From Pedobacter sp. ok626 (GTDB lineage: Bacteria > Bacteroidota > Bacteroidia > Sphingobacteriales > Sphingobacteriaceae): a stretch of 64,000 nt of DNA. The stretch is from contig NZ_FNEX01000005.1 in NCBI RefSeq assembly GCF_900100435.1, forward strand, positions 186,001 through 250,000, in the 5' to 3' direction. The stretch's first letter is position 1. Each line of letters opens with the position of its first letter. The position numbers were made by a program, and so were the translations under genes. The notes below the pieces were generated by a model. It worked only from the letters and a program-made list of their open reading frames with translations, had not been told where the DNA came from and ran no database searches. Positions 33,054 through 41,706 of this stretch are shown here, in pieces.

Positions 33054-33656
33054 TTAAAAATGGAACTGCACACCCAATTTTGGGGCAAAAGTATCGGCTT
33101 CTAAACCAAATGCATTGGTTTTAGTTTTAATTCCGGTTAATTCATCTTTAACTGAACTGTTGTTGTAACCTAATCCGTTAACTGAGAATTCGATACCAAT
33201 TCTTTTAGTAGGGAAGAAAGCAAATCCTGGAGCGATATTTACACCTATATCAGTTGTAGTACCTTTTTTTGCACCTGTATTTCCGTCTGCGTCTAATGCT
33301 TTCTCTGTACCAAATGACATAGGAACTGATAACTGACCAAAGAATTTAAACTGATCGGATAAACCTACATAGTAACGTCCAAAAGGAGCAACTTTAAAAG
33401 CCTCGTTTAATTTTAAATCACTTACTTCTTTATTATAAGTATAACCTACCCCTGTACCGATCGCAAAATTATCGCTGATAAAATATCCCGCACTTGGAAC
33501 AACATTAAAGCTGAAATCTGATTTGTTGGCACCATCAACTTTTTCTGAGCTGAATCCAACACTACCACCTACCATAATTTTTCCTTTTTCAGTTTGAGCT
33601 TGAGTACTAAATGCGAATGCAGAAACTGCAACTAATGATAATAATAATTTTTTCAT
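33054..33656 (-). CDS. Outer-membrane beta-barrel protein, AQTEKGK type
   Basis: A 200-residue protein: signal peptide (residues 1-20, ending QAQ), then the recurrent AQTEKGKIMVGGSVGF start, alternating beta strands (SAGYFISDNFAIGTGVGYTY, GRYYVGLSDQFKFFGQLSVP, PGFAFFPTKRIGIEFSV) and a terminal aromatic strand (VQFHF) that signals barrel insertion. Two paralogs in this window (56308-56952 and 56987-57628) share the start and the strand order. It is probably a porin-like or structural barrel; no pore specificity can be read. Confidence 0.8.
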   Translation of the reverse strand: MKKLLLSLVAVSAFAFSTQAQTEKGKIMVGGSVGFSSEKVDGANKSDFSFNVVPSAGYFISDNFAIGTGVGYTYNKEVSDLKLNEAFKVAPFGRYYVGLSDQFKFFGQLSVPMSFGTEKALDADGNTGAKKGTTTDIGVNIAPGFAFFPTKRIGIEFSVNGLGYNNSSVKDELTGIKTKTNAFGLEADTFAPKLGVQFHF

Positions 33657-34033
33657 CTTCTTATTTTTTAATTTATAATCTGGTCATTTAAGTTTTTATA
33701 TCCTGACCATTTACGTTATATAGTCAATGTGTATGCCAAACTAAATGTCCCTCTCATCGTCTATTAAATAGGGATTTACGTAACTTGCTAGTTTGTAATG
33801 GAATAAGGTTTTTTGTTCTGGAGTTTATTATTTTGCAATGACAATTCAACTTAAATTATGACAAATCTGCTCCTGACAAAATGATTCATTCTGACTTTTT
33901 TAGTTGTATTGTCAGTTATTTTGTTGTCTGTTTTGGGCGACATGTTAACAAAAACACTCAGTCCGAATTAATTTTCTTTTTAAAAAACATTAAATTCATA
34001 AATCATTGTGCTCCTTTAATGTGTTATAGGGTT
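33657..34033. other. Intergenic region between divergent barrel and GH130 genes
   Basis: About 375 bp, AT-rich. I see no gene, no convincing -7/-33 pair and no strong hairpin. An in-frame ATG at 33881 would extend the GH130 protein by a hydrophobic stretch unlike the family. Confidence 0.4.
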
Positions 34034-35551
34034 ATGAGATTGCAAATAGAAAGAAAACCGATAAAAGTATATCCTGATCCTAAGCGGGTAATAGCCCGAT
34101 TCTTTTTTAATGGAGAGGAGCGGGCAATGGAAGTTGTTAAGCAGGTAATGGGGCTTTCATCCAAAGAGGTGTTTAACTTAATTTCTCCTTTATTGCAGGA
34201 ATATTCCAAACGGCACCGTAACATCACCAAAATACTAACGCGCCATTGCAAAAAGATAAAGCCATGTATAGAGAAGGCTGGTTACGAGTTCGACTCGCTG
34301 GATAAATACGAAAAACTTTTGCTGGGTTCTTATTTCACGCATGAGTATTCTATAGAATCAGCTGCCTTTTTTAATCCTTCAGTAGTCGAGGATCCAGATC
34401 AATCTGACCTCGTAGAGGGCGAAAAGCGCTTGATCATCAGTTTTAGGGCGGTAGGCGAAGGTCACATCTCCTCAGTAGTGTTTAGACGGGCGCTGATAGA
34501 TCGCGATCACAATATCACAGTTCTACCAGCAGGGAATTATATTGATGAAGCTGAGATCATTAAAAATGCCATTTACAACAAGAAACTCTTTCTTAAAAAG
34601 GCTGCAGATTCGAGGATTGATATAGAAATTTTAGATGAGATGGGCAACAAACTGAATGATAAGTTTGATTATGCCACATTAAGAAAGGTGATTCTAGATG
34701 GGAAGGGGCTGCAGGAAGATAACATGAAGAAGTTGGAGTACGATAAGATTCTCTGGTTATCTGATACTTATCACGAGATCAGTTTCTCCCGGGATACGGA
34801 TATCTCGGATAGGGTGATCTTTCCTATTTCAGAATTTGAACGTAAAGGTATTGAGGATGCCAGATTTGTGCGTTTTGTGAAGGAGGATGGTAGTGTGATT
34901 TTTTATGCGACTTACACGGCCTTTGATGGGGCTATGATCATGCCTAAATTGCTGCAGACCACTGATTTTTATGATTTCAAAATCAGTCCATTGCATGGCG
35001 TAGGTGCTCAAAATAAGAACCTGGCCTTGTTTCCACGTAAAATAAAAGGTAAGTATGCGATGATGTCTCGGATTGATGGATGGAATAATTATTTAATGTA
35101 TTCGGACAAATTGACGGTGTGGGACAATCCAGTGAAACTGCAGTCGCCTATATTTCCATGGGAGTTTATACAGATTGGTAATTGTGGGTCACCTATAGAG
35201 ACTGAAGCAGGTTGGTTGCTAATCACGCATGGGGTAGGACCAATGCGACGCTATGTTTTAGGCGCCAGTTTATTTGATTTAGAAGATCCCTCAGTTGAGA
35301 TTGGTCGTTTAAACGAACCGCTGGTAATTCCCAATACTGACGAACGTGAAGGATATGTACCAAACGTGCTTTACTCTTGTGGCTCAATCATTCACAATGG
35401 TGAATTGATTATCCCTTACGGCCTTTCAGATTACTGTTCTTCCTTTGCAACTGTTAACCTTAATCTCTTACTACATAAACTAAAGAGTTCAAACTGTGCA
35501 GTTAGTCGTGAGGCTACTGTGGAAACTGAAGAACAGCTTTCTGCGGATTAA
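34034..35551 (+). CDS. GH130-family glycoside phosphorylase-like protein
   Basis: A 505-residue protein. After a helical N-terminal domain (about 1-140), a five-bladed GH130 propeller follows: SFRAVGEGHISSVVFRRA near 150, GIEDARFVRF with the conserved Glu-Asp, YATYTAFDG, a KYAMMSRIDGWNNYLMYSD blade, and NCGSPIETEAGWLLITHGVG. GH130 enzymes phosphorolyse or hydrolyse beta-mannosides. The N-terminal extension is as found in the long Bacteroidota subgroup. It converges with, and overlaps by four bases, the GT4-toroid fusion, which suggests a shared pathway for a mannose-containing glycan. Confidence 0.8.
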   Translation: MRLQIERKPIKVYPDPKRVIARFFFNGEERAMEVVKQVMGLSSKEVFNLISPLLQEYSKRHRNITKILTRHCKKIKPCIEKAGYEFDSLDKYEKLLLGSYFTHEYSIESAAFFNPSVVEDPDQSDLVEGEKRLIISFRAVGEGHISSVVFRRALIDRDHNITVLPAGNYIDEAEIIKNAIYNKKLFLKKAADSRIDIEILDEMGNKLNDKFDYATLRKVILDGKGLQEDNMKKLEYDKILWLSDTYHEISFSRDTDISDRVIFPISEFERKGIEDARFVRFVKEDGSVIFYATYTAFDGAMIMPKLLQTTDFYDFKISPLHGVGAQNKNLALFPRKIKGKYAMMSRIDGWNNYLMYSDKLTVWDNPVKLQSPIFPWEFIQIGNCGSPIETEAGWLLITHGVGPMRRYVLGASLFDLEDPSVEIGRLNEPLVIPNTDEREGYVPNVLYSCGSIIHNGELIIPYGLSDYCSSFATVNLNLLLHKLKSSNCAVSREATVETEEQLSAD

Positions 35552-37824
35552 TTTAACACCTGTTTCTGTGCAGCAACCAAATCGCTGATTTGAATAGATT
35601 CAAATTCAAGTGCTTTTAATACTACCAAATGAGAGATCCAATAAGCAAGGGTACTCTCTGCGCCTTGGTTTCGGTTTACACCATGTGGTTGTAAGCCGTC
35701 GCCACAACCTTTGGTTTCATGATCAAATAATGGAAGGTGTAAGCTGTTTTCCCCTAAGAACCATTGGTAGCACAAGTACATCTGTTTAATATAGGTGATA
35801 TCGTGGGTAATTTCATAAGCTTTAAAGTACATCAGCACCATGGCCATTGTTTCAATAGCTTGTTGGTCGTACATCGCCATCTCCGGGCCGTCTTTGTAAA
35901 GCCAGCCGTCGTTGCCAACTGGATTTAAATAGCCCTGAGATAAGGTTTTCTGGGTTAAAAAATTCATGCTTTCCAGTGCAATGCCCAATGATTCGGCATC
36001 TTTGCTCGTTTGATAATAGCAAAGCAAAGCTAGTGGCAGTATGGCATTGTCATAAGTCATTTTATCCTCGAACCAATGCCAATGGCCATGACTATTTACC
36101 CGATAAGCTTCTTTAAGCGGCTCTGCGAGTTGGTCAAATTGCTCTCTGATGGGGTCGTCGCCGGGATGGCCTTTCAGGTAATCGGATAAGCCGATCATGG
36201 TATTGCCTATCCCTCTTAGGTGCTTCAGGTTTTTAAAATGTGGTACAGATTTGTTAAATAACTCTCTTGCAAACTCCCGGTACGAGTTATTGGGAGCATT
36301 ATTGATCAGGTAGCCGAGCGACCAAATGGTACGTCCGAAAGAATCTTCTGAGCCTACTTCATCCAGGTATTCTCTCGTAAAGCTTAAGAAATTTCTGAAA
36401 CTGCCATCGTCACATTGCATATATTGAATGTAGCTTAAATAAACTGGCAATAGCTCTAAAGCGACTTTACTCTTATTTTGTTGGTAGGCCAGAATCGCCA
36501 TAATCAGCGCTCTGGCATTATCGTCCAGACAATAGCCCTCTTTAAGATTTGGAATCCCATACTTAGCATGTTGTACAATACCGGTATCATCTGTCAACCG
36601 TCGTACATGTGCGAGGTTAAAGGACGGCATAGCATCTGGATCTATGATTTGTTCGGTATCTTCTTTTTCAGAAAGTGATTTAAGGATGGCTTCGTCCAGT
36701 ACTTCAACAAAAATTCTTCCAATAGCTGGCCAGCGTAAGTTCAGTCCATATTCGTAGGCATTTGCTTTAAGCTGACTGAGCTTGTCCTCATCTTTAAACA
36801 ATTCATTTACAATTGTGGCAAGGGCATCGGCGTCTTTAAAATCAAATAACCGACCTCTGTTATCCGCCAGTAGCTCCTGGGCATGCCAGTAGGGGGTGGA
36901 GATTACAGCAGCACCTGCACCTACGGCATACGATAATGTTCCACTGGTAATCTGGGCTTCGTTTAAGTAAGGGGTGATATACATGCCGCAGGCTGTTAAA
37001 TAATCAAACAGCTGTTTTTCTGACACAAATTTATTGATAAAAGTAAGGTGCTCTTCAACGTTGAGTTTTCGGGCTAGCCTTTTCAAACTATCTCGATATT
37101 CTTCTCCCGAACTACGTATTACTCCGGGGTGCGTAGTCCCCAGAATCACATACATTACATCAGGATTTTGGGCAACTATCTGGGGTAGGGCTTCAATAAC
37201 CGTCTCCAGACCTTTGTTTCTACTAATCAATCCGAAAGTAAACAGTACTTTTTTATTTTTAAAAGGGAAGGCGTTTTTAACTGGATTATCTATTTCGGCT
37301 TCCAGGTCAGGAACACCATGTTCAATCAGTTGAATTTTGTTGAATGAAATTCCGTATATACTGGTTAAGAAACCAACAGCCCGGTAGCTCATCACTACTA
37401 TCCGTGAGGAATGTTTTGCGATTTCCCTGATAATAGTTAATTGCATATAGCTCGGATCTTTTAATACCGTATGTAGAATGGTTACCAGCGGTTTTTGTAA
37501 TCTAGCAATTAACGGAAGGATATAAACCCCATCTTTACCTCCATAAATGCCAAATTCATGCTCCATAATACAGGCATCTACCAAGCTGGTATTGATGTAA
37601 TCAGCTGCACGGATATAGTCCTTTTGATTTTCCTGTCGGATTTTATATTTAACTTCTGGGGGATACTCGTAAGTATCTATGTGTTCAGAATCATTCAGTG
37701 CAACTACATAACTATCATCCGAAACAGTCGATTTGTCGTAACCAATTGCCCGAAGTAGGTTATGGTTAAACGTAGCGATGCCGCATTCACGTGGTGGATA
37801 GGTGGATATATAAGCAATTTTCAT
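35548..37824 (-). CDS. Glycosyltransferase family 4 fused to alpha/alpha-toroid domain
   Basis: A 758-residue protein. Residues 1 to about 390 are a GT-B fold glycosyltransferase of family 4: N-terminal IAYISTYPPRECGIATFNHNLL, LHTVLKDPSY, FTFGLISRNKGLETVIEALP (donor domain start, about residue 200) and EAQITSGTLSYAVGAGAAVISTPY carrying the nucleotide-sugar contacts. Residues about 430 to 740 are repeated helical hairpins (DDNARALIMAILAYQ, GNTMIGLSDYL, YDNAILPLALL, DQQAIETMAMVLMYF), an alpha/alpha toroid like those of glycan hydrolases or epimerases. The toroid may process or hold the glycan made by the transferase. It overlaps the convergent GH130 gene by four bases. Confidence 0.8.
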   Translation of the reverse strand: MKIAYISTYPPRECGIATFNHNLLRAIGYDKSTVSDDSYVVALNDSEHIDTYEYPPEVKYKIRQENQKDYIRAADYINTSLVDACIMEHEFGIYGGKDGVYILPLIARLQKPLVTILHTVLKDPSYMQLTIIREIAKHSSRIVVMSYRAVGFLTSIYGISFNKIQLIEHGVPDLEAEIDNPVKNAFPFKNKKVLFTFGLISRNKGLETVIEALPQIVAQNPDVMYVILGTTHPGVIRSSGEEYRDSLKRLARKLNVEEHLTFINKFVSEKQLFDYLTACGMYITPYLNEAQITSGTLSYAVGAGAAVISTPYWHAQELLADNRGRLFDFKDADALATIVNELFKDEDKLSQLKANAYEYGLNLRWPAIGRIFVEVLDEAILKSLSEKEDTEQIIDPDAMPSFNLAHVRRLTDDTGIVQHAKYGIPNLKEGYCLDDNARALIMAILAYQQNKSKVALELLPVYLSYIQYMQCDDGSFRNFLSFTREYLDEVGSEDSFGRTIWSLGYLINNAPNNSYREFARELFNKSVPHFKNLKHLRGIGNTMIGLSDYLKGHPGDDPIREQFDQLAEPLKEAYRVNSHGHWHWFEDKMTYDNAILPLALLCYYQTSKDAESLGIALESMNFLTQKTLSQGYLNPVGNDGWLYKDGPEMAMYDQQAIETMAMVLMYFKAYEITHDITYIKQMYLCYQWFLGENSLHLPLFDHETKGCGDGLQPHGVNRNQGAESTLAYWISHLVVLKALEFESIQISDLVAAQKQVLN

Positions 37825-38189
37825 ATGGATTGAGGGATCTTTGTACGGTATTAACAGTTCTTCAATTGAATTGTTCTAAATAGTTGGTTTATTTACATAA
37901 TTTTGATTATAGGTGTGTAGGTTGTCTTTGTACATTACAAAATAGGATGTCTAGCCGAGATCTCTTTTTTTTATTGCATACTGCCTTAAGTGAAGACTTC
38001 TAGACCGTTAGCCGATTGAAAACTCATGTTCAGCATTGATTATTTAGTTTATCTAACTATCTTAGAAGCCAAAGCATTTGACTAGGAAAACCTTTGCCGC
38101 TGGAAACGTAAACAAAAGGTTACGATAATACCTTATGGCCGGATTAGGCTAATCATTGAATAAACAAACACAAAATCTAAATTAACGCT
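37825..38189. other. Intergenic region upstream of the orphan helical protein
   Basis: A 365-bp stretch between divergent genes. AT-rich, no open frame of note, no clear promoter pair and no repeat that I can find. Confidence 0.4.
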
Positions 38190-39548
38190 ATGAAAAAAGA
38201 GTCGCTCAGCCATGAAACCCATCAAAAGATAATTGATGCTGCTGAATTATTTTTAAAGCGGGATCAAGGTAAGCCGGTTAACCTCATTGATGCAGTGGAT
38301 TGGATGACCCAGATCGCCAGTAGCGGAGATTTAAATCGAGTTACTGATATTTACCTATACGAAGATGGGTTTAGTGACACTGAAAAAGCGCTAAAAGATA
38401 CTATTCTTCATGCGATCACTTCCATTGTCGCATTTGAATACCAAGAGCAAAACTTCACTTATCTTGAAAATATGGTACTCGCCGATCACAGTATACAAAG
38501 TGACCACGCCTTAGATTATTTTTTAAAAATAGGCCGCTACCACGAGAAATTCAAGGATGGCACATTGGCTTTTGTGGAAAGAAGCTTTGATGTCTTTTCA
38601 GAAAATCAACTTAACATTTCAGCTTTCTATTTACTAAAACTCTACAAAGAAGAAAAAAGGGTGACAGACCTCTTTCATAAAATACGCACACTTAACGATG
38701 AAAAATACCGGAAGAAAGAATTTATTCTCAACGCATCGGAAGGGGGTGATGAGGCTTCAAAAGAGATTAGAATAGGTAAATTCTTTTCTGAAATATTGAA
38801 AGGAAACCCAATTGATAATGTTGTTTTTTCCAAATATGTCTACCAGGAAGAATTTTTTGAGGGATTAAAACTGTATAAAAAACATGAACACTCGGCCACT
38901 GAAGACCAATTAGCCAAATTTGTCAATATTTTGACCGTCCTTGCAGACGAAATGGCAAATTTTATCCACTCTTTAGCCAAAAATGCGATGGATGCGGGTT
39001 TTCACTTATCGAATTTCGATCATCAATATAAGTTTAATCCCGAAATAAGGAAGCAATTACAACAGCTTATTGATTTGCTCAAAGCTAAAAAAAGGAAAGC
39101 CGCTAATATTGATATTGCGAACCTTTGCTCAGCCAAGGCAAAAATCAGTACTTCAATCCCGAATTTATTAAAAAAAGAGGAAATCGGGGAGGATATGCTT
39201 CAGCTGGCCAAATCATTTGAAAAAGTAGATTCTGATGCCGTAGCAATCAAACTTTATGAATCTATTATGAATGATTTCCAGGCAGAATCTTCAAGGTTAT
39301 CAAGCGGACTATTTCCTGAAATTTCCTACATTGATTCCAGGCCCAAACGGGAAATCGAAATATTTGAAATGGCAAATGCGTCTCATAAAAAGCTAACAGC
39401 CCAAAATAGTATCGAGAATACACCTCGAACAGTTAAAAAAGAAGATTTAGTTCCTGCTGGTGAACCATCACAGGAAGAAATTGAAAATATGCCAGCAAAA
39501 GCTGAAAATAGTTTTTTTGCACGTCTGAAGCGGCTATTTAAGAATTAG
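38190..39548 (+). CDS. Orphan helical protein (452 residues), unknown function
   Basis: A highly charged, helical protein without a signal peptide. No domain is recognised. Visible features are a tetratricopeptide-like helical pattern (for example LDYFLKIGRYHEKFKDG; FVERSFDVFSENQLNISAFYLLKLYKEEKRV), a Lys-rich segment (LIDLLKAKKRKAANIDIANLCSAK), and a C-terminal tail with FFARLKRLFKN, an amphipathic basic helix that could contact a membrane. It lies between the GT4-toroid gene and an 840-bp empty region before the accessory island. The start is the first ATG of a long open frame; coding status is firm from length alone. Confidence 0.7.
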   Translation: MKKESLSHETHQKIIDAAELFLKRDQGKPVNLIDAVDWMTQIASSGDLNRVTDIYLYEDGFSDTEKALKDTILHAITSIVAFEYQEQNFTYLENMVLADHSIQSDHALDYFLKIGRYHEKFKDGTLAFVERSFDVFSENQLNISAFYLLKLYKEEKRVTDLFHKIRTLNDEKYRKKEFILNASEGGDEASKEIRIGKFFSEILKGNPIDNVVFSKYVYQEEFFEGLKLYKKHEHSATEDQLAKFVNILTVLADEMANFIHSLAKNAMDAGFHLSNFDHQYKFNPEIRKQLQQLIDLLKAKKRKAANIDIANLCSAKAKISTSIPNLLKKEEIGEDMLQLAKSFEKVDSDAVAIKLYESIMNDFQAESSRLSSGLFPEISYIDSRPKREIEIFEMANASHKKLTAQNSIENTPRTVKKEDLVPAGEPSQEEIENMPAKAENSFFARLKRLFKN

Positions 39549-39950
39549 ACAACCATTTTTAGGACAAAAGGACATTTTTATTGTTTTTCAATCATTGTTA
39601 TAACACTTCTCGTTTATAAATCCTTAATCACCTCACCTCTGTCAAATTAAAGTTCACTTATGGCATGGTGGGGATGCGTGAAATCGCCTTATGGTAATTA
39701 GAGAATCAATAATGCCGGTTTTGGCGACGAGATGAAAGACATCAGTCAACATGAAAAATAGGACTAAATACGGATTGGCAAATATCTTACAATAGATGCT
39801 ATTAAGCTCTTAAGAACGAAATAGAACAAGTTGCCTAAATCAATATAATAAAACCTGTTCCAGCTAGCGCCTTTCAGAAGAGGTTGACTGTTTGATAAAT
39901 TTGAGTTGGTCTCTTTTTTTTTAAAAGTGCTCAATTATCTTCTTTTGGAA

Positions 39951-40010
39951 AATGGACTTTTGGGTAAAAATAAGTTCGGTTTTTAGCGATTTTTAACCCA
40001 AAAGTCCATT
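39951..40010. repeat. Long inverted repeat (15 + 6 bp arms)
   Basis: AATGGACTTTTGGGT (39951-39965) pairs perfectly with ACCCAAAAGTCCATT (39996-40010); AAAAAT (39966-39971) pairs with ATTTTT (39989-39994) after one bulged base. Loop about 17 bases. The length suggests a mobile element end, a miniature element or a structured RNA rather than a simple terminator. Confidence 0.7.
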
Positions 40011-40341
40011 GTTGTTTTGACATATTTTGCTATGTATTACAGTGCCGAATGGCTCTTGAAACAAGGCGAACTTAAAAATACTCCTATTGGTTTGAGCAAA
40101 GTTGATGGTGATTTCCTTGTTTAATACATTCTCAACTGATCGATAGGGACCTTGTAATGGCTGTGCGACTGTGTTAGGATTTGTGCTTTAGGTGTAGTAA
40201 TTAAGTTTGCTAGCGCATATTGAACGGGCCAGCTACAAAAATGGGATAAGCGATCTCCGCTGATACTTTCAGTAACAGCTGCCACAAAATTAAGTATAAG
40301 GGGTAATTGCGAAGAAGGCGTTATTTTTTTCTTTTATTAAG

Positions 40342-40376
40342 ATGACGCAGTCGAATAAAAAACTGATCTGCGTCAT
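40342..40376 (-). terminator. Hairpin downstream of the small HTH-like gene
   Basis: Arms ATGACGCAG (40342-40350) and CTGCGTCAT (40368-40376), 17-base AT-rich loop. On the minus strand it follows the stop of the small gene at 40389 and is followed by an A-rich stretch rather than a clean T tract. Confidence 0.5.
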
Positions 40377-40388
40377 TGGAGATGAACG

Positions 40389-40571
40389 TTAATCCAGATC
40401 GATCAGATCAGGATCAATACCAGTGTAATCACAAAACTCTTTTACCGTAATAAACTGATGATCCTCTTTGTTGAGTTCAATTCTGATTGCTCTTAGTAGA
40501 CGCCGAGCTTGGCGCTCGCTACGTCCAGTAGCTTTACAAACATCTTTTGCGTAAATACATACTCTTTCCAT
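40389..40571 (-). CDS. Small HTH-like DNA-binding protein (60 residues)
   Basis: A 60-residue basic protein (start at MERVCIYAKDV, 40571, rather than the upstream ATG at 40601). The central AKDVCKATGRSERQARRLLRAIRIEL looks like a helix-turn-helix of the MerR/excisionase type with a basic recognition helix; the C-terminus is acidic (DYTGIDPDLIDLD). It would bind DNA. It is divergent from the island genes and may be their regulator or an excisionase-like factor. I do not recognise a named family. Confidence 0.6.
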   Translation of the reverse strand: MERVCIYAKDVCKATGRSERQARRLLRAIRIELNKEDHQFITVKEFCDYTGIDPDLIDLD

Positions 40572-40601
40572 ATCATGGCTGATTGTACCGTAACAGATCA
40601 A

Positions 40602-41061
40602 GTGGCGCTAGCAAAAAGGTTGAGAGCCTTAATGGAACCTTACTGGCGGTTGGTTCGTAATTGGGTTGATTGGCTTCAATATATGTATATTTTTTTACTC
40701 TTAAGATAACTTTGTGTGCTAGAGTGTCATTTCCGGACAAATTCGGCCAAATGTGGCGCAATTGGACAAAAGCGTCATTTTCGGACTACCACCATTTTTT
40801 CGTGGTCTATATTTATTCCATGAGCACAAAACAAATAGAAAAAAAGAAATTAAAAGTGGCTGTGGAAAGGCCTTGGATTGGTTCGGTAATCCTTCGGGAA
40901 TGGTCTTGGGCAGGTAGGAGTTCGAAAGGAGTTTGGTAGGAGTTTGAAAGGACTCTGATAGGACCCTAGCTCCTTCGAGATTCCTTTCGAAGTCCTTTTG
41001 CATTCCTTGTATCTAAAGGGGAATTATAACCAAAGTATAAACGACTAAAAAATTAAAGATT
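40602..41061. promoter_or_regulatory. Island leader: promoter, direct repeats and inverted repeats
   Basis: A 460-bp region ahead of the first DUF6266 gene. TAACTTTG at 40707-40714 matches the -7 consensus. GTGTCATTTCCGGAC (40724-40738) and GCGTCATTTTCGGAC (40772-40786) are a diverged direct repeat. A 22-bp tandem repeat starts at 40915 (next entry). A 39-codon frame (40820-40939, MSTKQIEKKKLKVAVERPW) overlaps it and may be fortuitous. Confidence 0.5.
40915..40996. repeat. Tandem 22-bp direct repeats with an inverted third copy
   Basis: GTAGGAGTTCGAAAGGAGTT... (40915-40936) is followed directly by GTAGGAGTTTGAAAGGACTC... (40937-40958), differing at a few positions. The sequence at 40970-40996 is an imperfect reverse complement of 40916-40942 (about 20 of 27 positions), so the RNA could fold into a long hairpin ahead of the DUF6266 start. 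Confidence 0.7.
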
Positions 41062-41706
41062 ATGGCAAAAATGAAAAAAGGCATTTTCGGTCCTTTATCC
41101 GGGAAAATTGGACCTTTAATAGTTTCACGATGGAAAGGTATTAACTATGTGAAAGAGGCTGCACAAAAGCCCGCTGAGCCATTGCCCAGATCTACAGCGC
41201 AGATTGCCAACGAACAGAAGATGAAGTTTACCAATGACTTACTTCAACCTTTTCATCCGTATGTAAATATTGGCTTTGAAAATATGGCGGTAGATAAAAC
41301 TGCGCTAAGTGTGGCTTACTCATTTAACTTTCACAAAGCGGTTATGGGTGAGTATCCTAATCTTAGTGTTGACTATAGTAAAATGGTGATCAGCTGCGGT
41401 TTGCTTCCACAATTGAATCAACCGGCGCTAAAGTTAATTGCCCCGGATGTTCTGCAATTGACCTGGCAGCAAAATACAAATTCTAATGCTGCATTCGACG
41501 ATCAGGTAATGCTGGTATTGTATAGTCCAGAACTTAAAATAACAGATGGCTTTACCGGTGGGGCCAAAAGAACAGCAAGACAGTGTCTATTCAAATTTGA
41601 CCCGGAGCTAGTGGGGACTCCTTTGGAAGTGTACTTAAGTGTGACATCGATGAATAGGAAAAAAGTAGCAGACAGCATATACATGGGAAGGGTTGAGCCA
41701 TTATGA
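41062..41706 (+). CDS. DUF6266-type protein (first of two)
   Basis: A 214-residue protein with the DUF6266 pattern: a basic Gly-rich N-terminus (KKGIFGPLSGKIGPLIVSRW, about residues 5-24) and a KPAEPLPRSTAQIANEQKMKF block, then a beta-rich C-terminal half (LQLTWQQN, MLVLYSPEL, LEVYLSVTS) like a fibronectin-type domain. No signal peptide. Function is unknown; the paralog at 43719 shares the layout. It overlaps the next gene by four bases, so it is the first gene of a coupled operon. Confidence 0.75.
   Translation: MAKMKKGIFGPLSGKIGPLIVSRWKGINYVKEAAQKPAEPLPRSTAQIANEQKMKFTNDLLQPFHPYVNIGFENMAVDKTALSVAYSFNFHKAVMGEYPNLSVDYSKMVISCGLLPQLNQPALKLIAPDVLQLTWQQNTNSNAAFDDQVMLVLYSPELKITDGFTGGAKRTARQCLFKFDPELVGTPLEVYLSVTSMNRKKVADSIYMGRVEPL

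Larger units (their letters stand above)
39549..40388. other. 840-bp gap with a long inverted repeat and no clear gene
   Basis: No frame is convincing; the longest coding-like piece is a 30-codon frame at 40032-40124 (MYYSAEWLLKQGELKNTPIG...). Contains a 60-bp inverted repeat (39951-40010) and a 9-bp hairpin at 40342-40376, described separately. The rest looks like decayed sequence at the left edge of an accessory island. Confidence 0.5.

Noticed and set aside
40820..40939. Frame MSTKQIEKKK... in the island leader as a leader peptide gene
   Set aside because: It runs into the tandem 22-bp repeats, has no conserved feature, and is too short to support beyond a mention.
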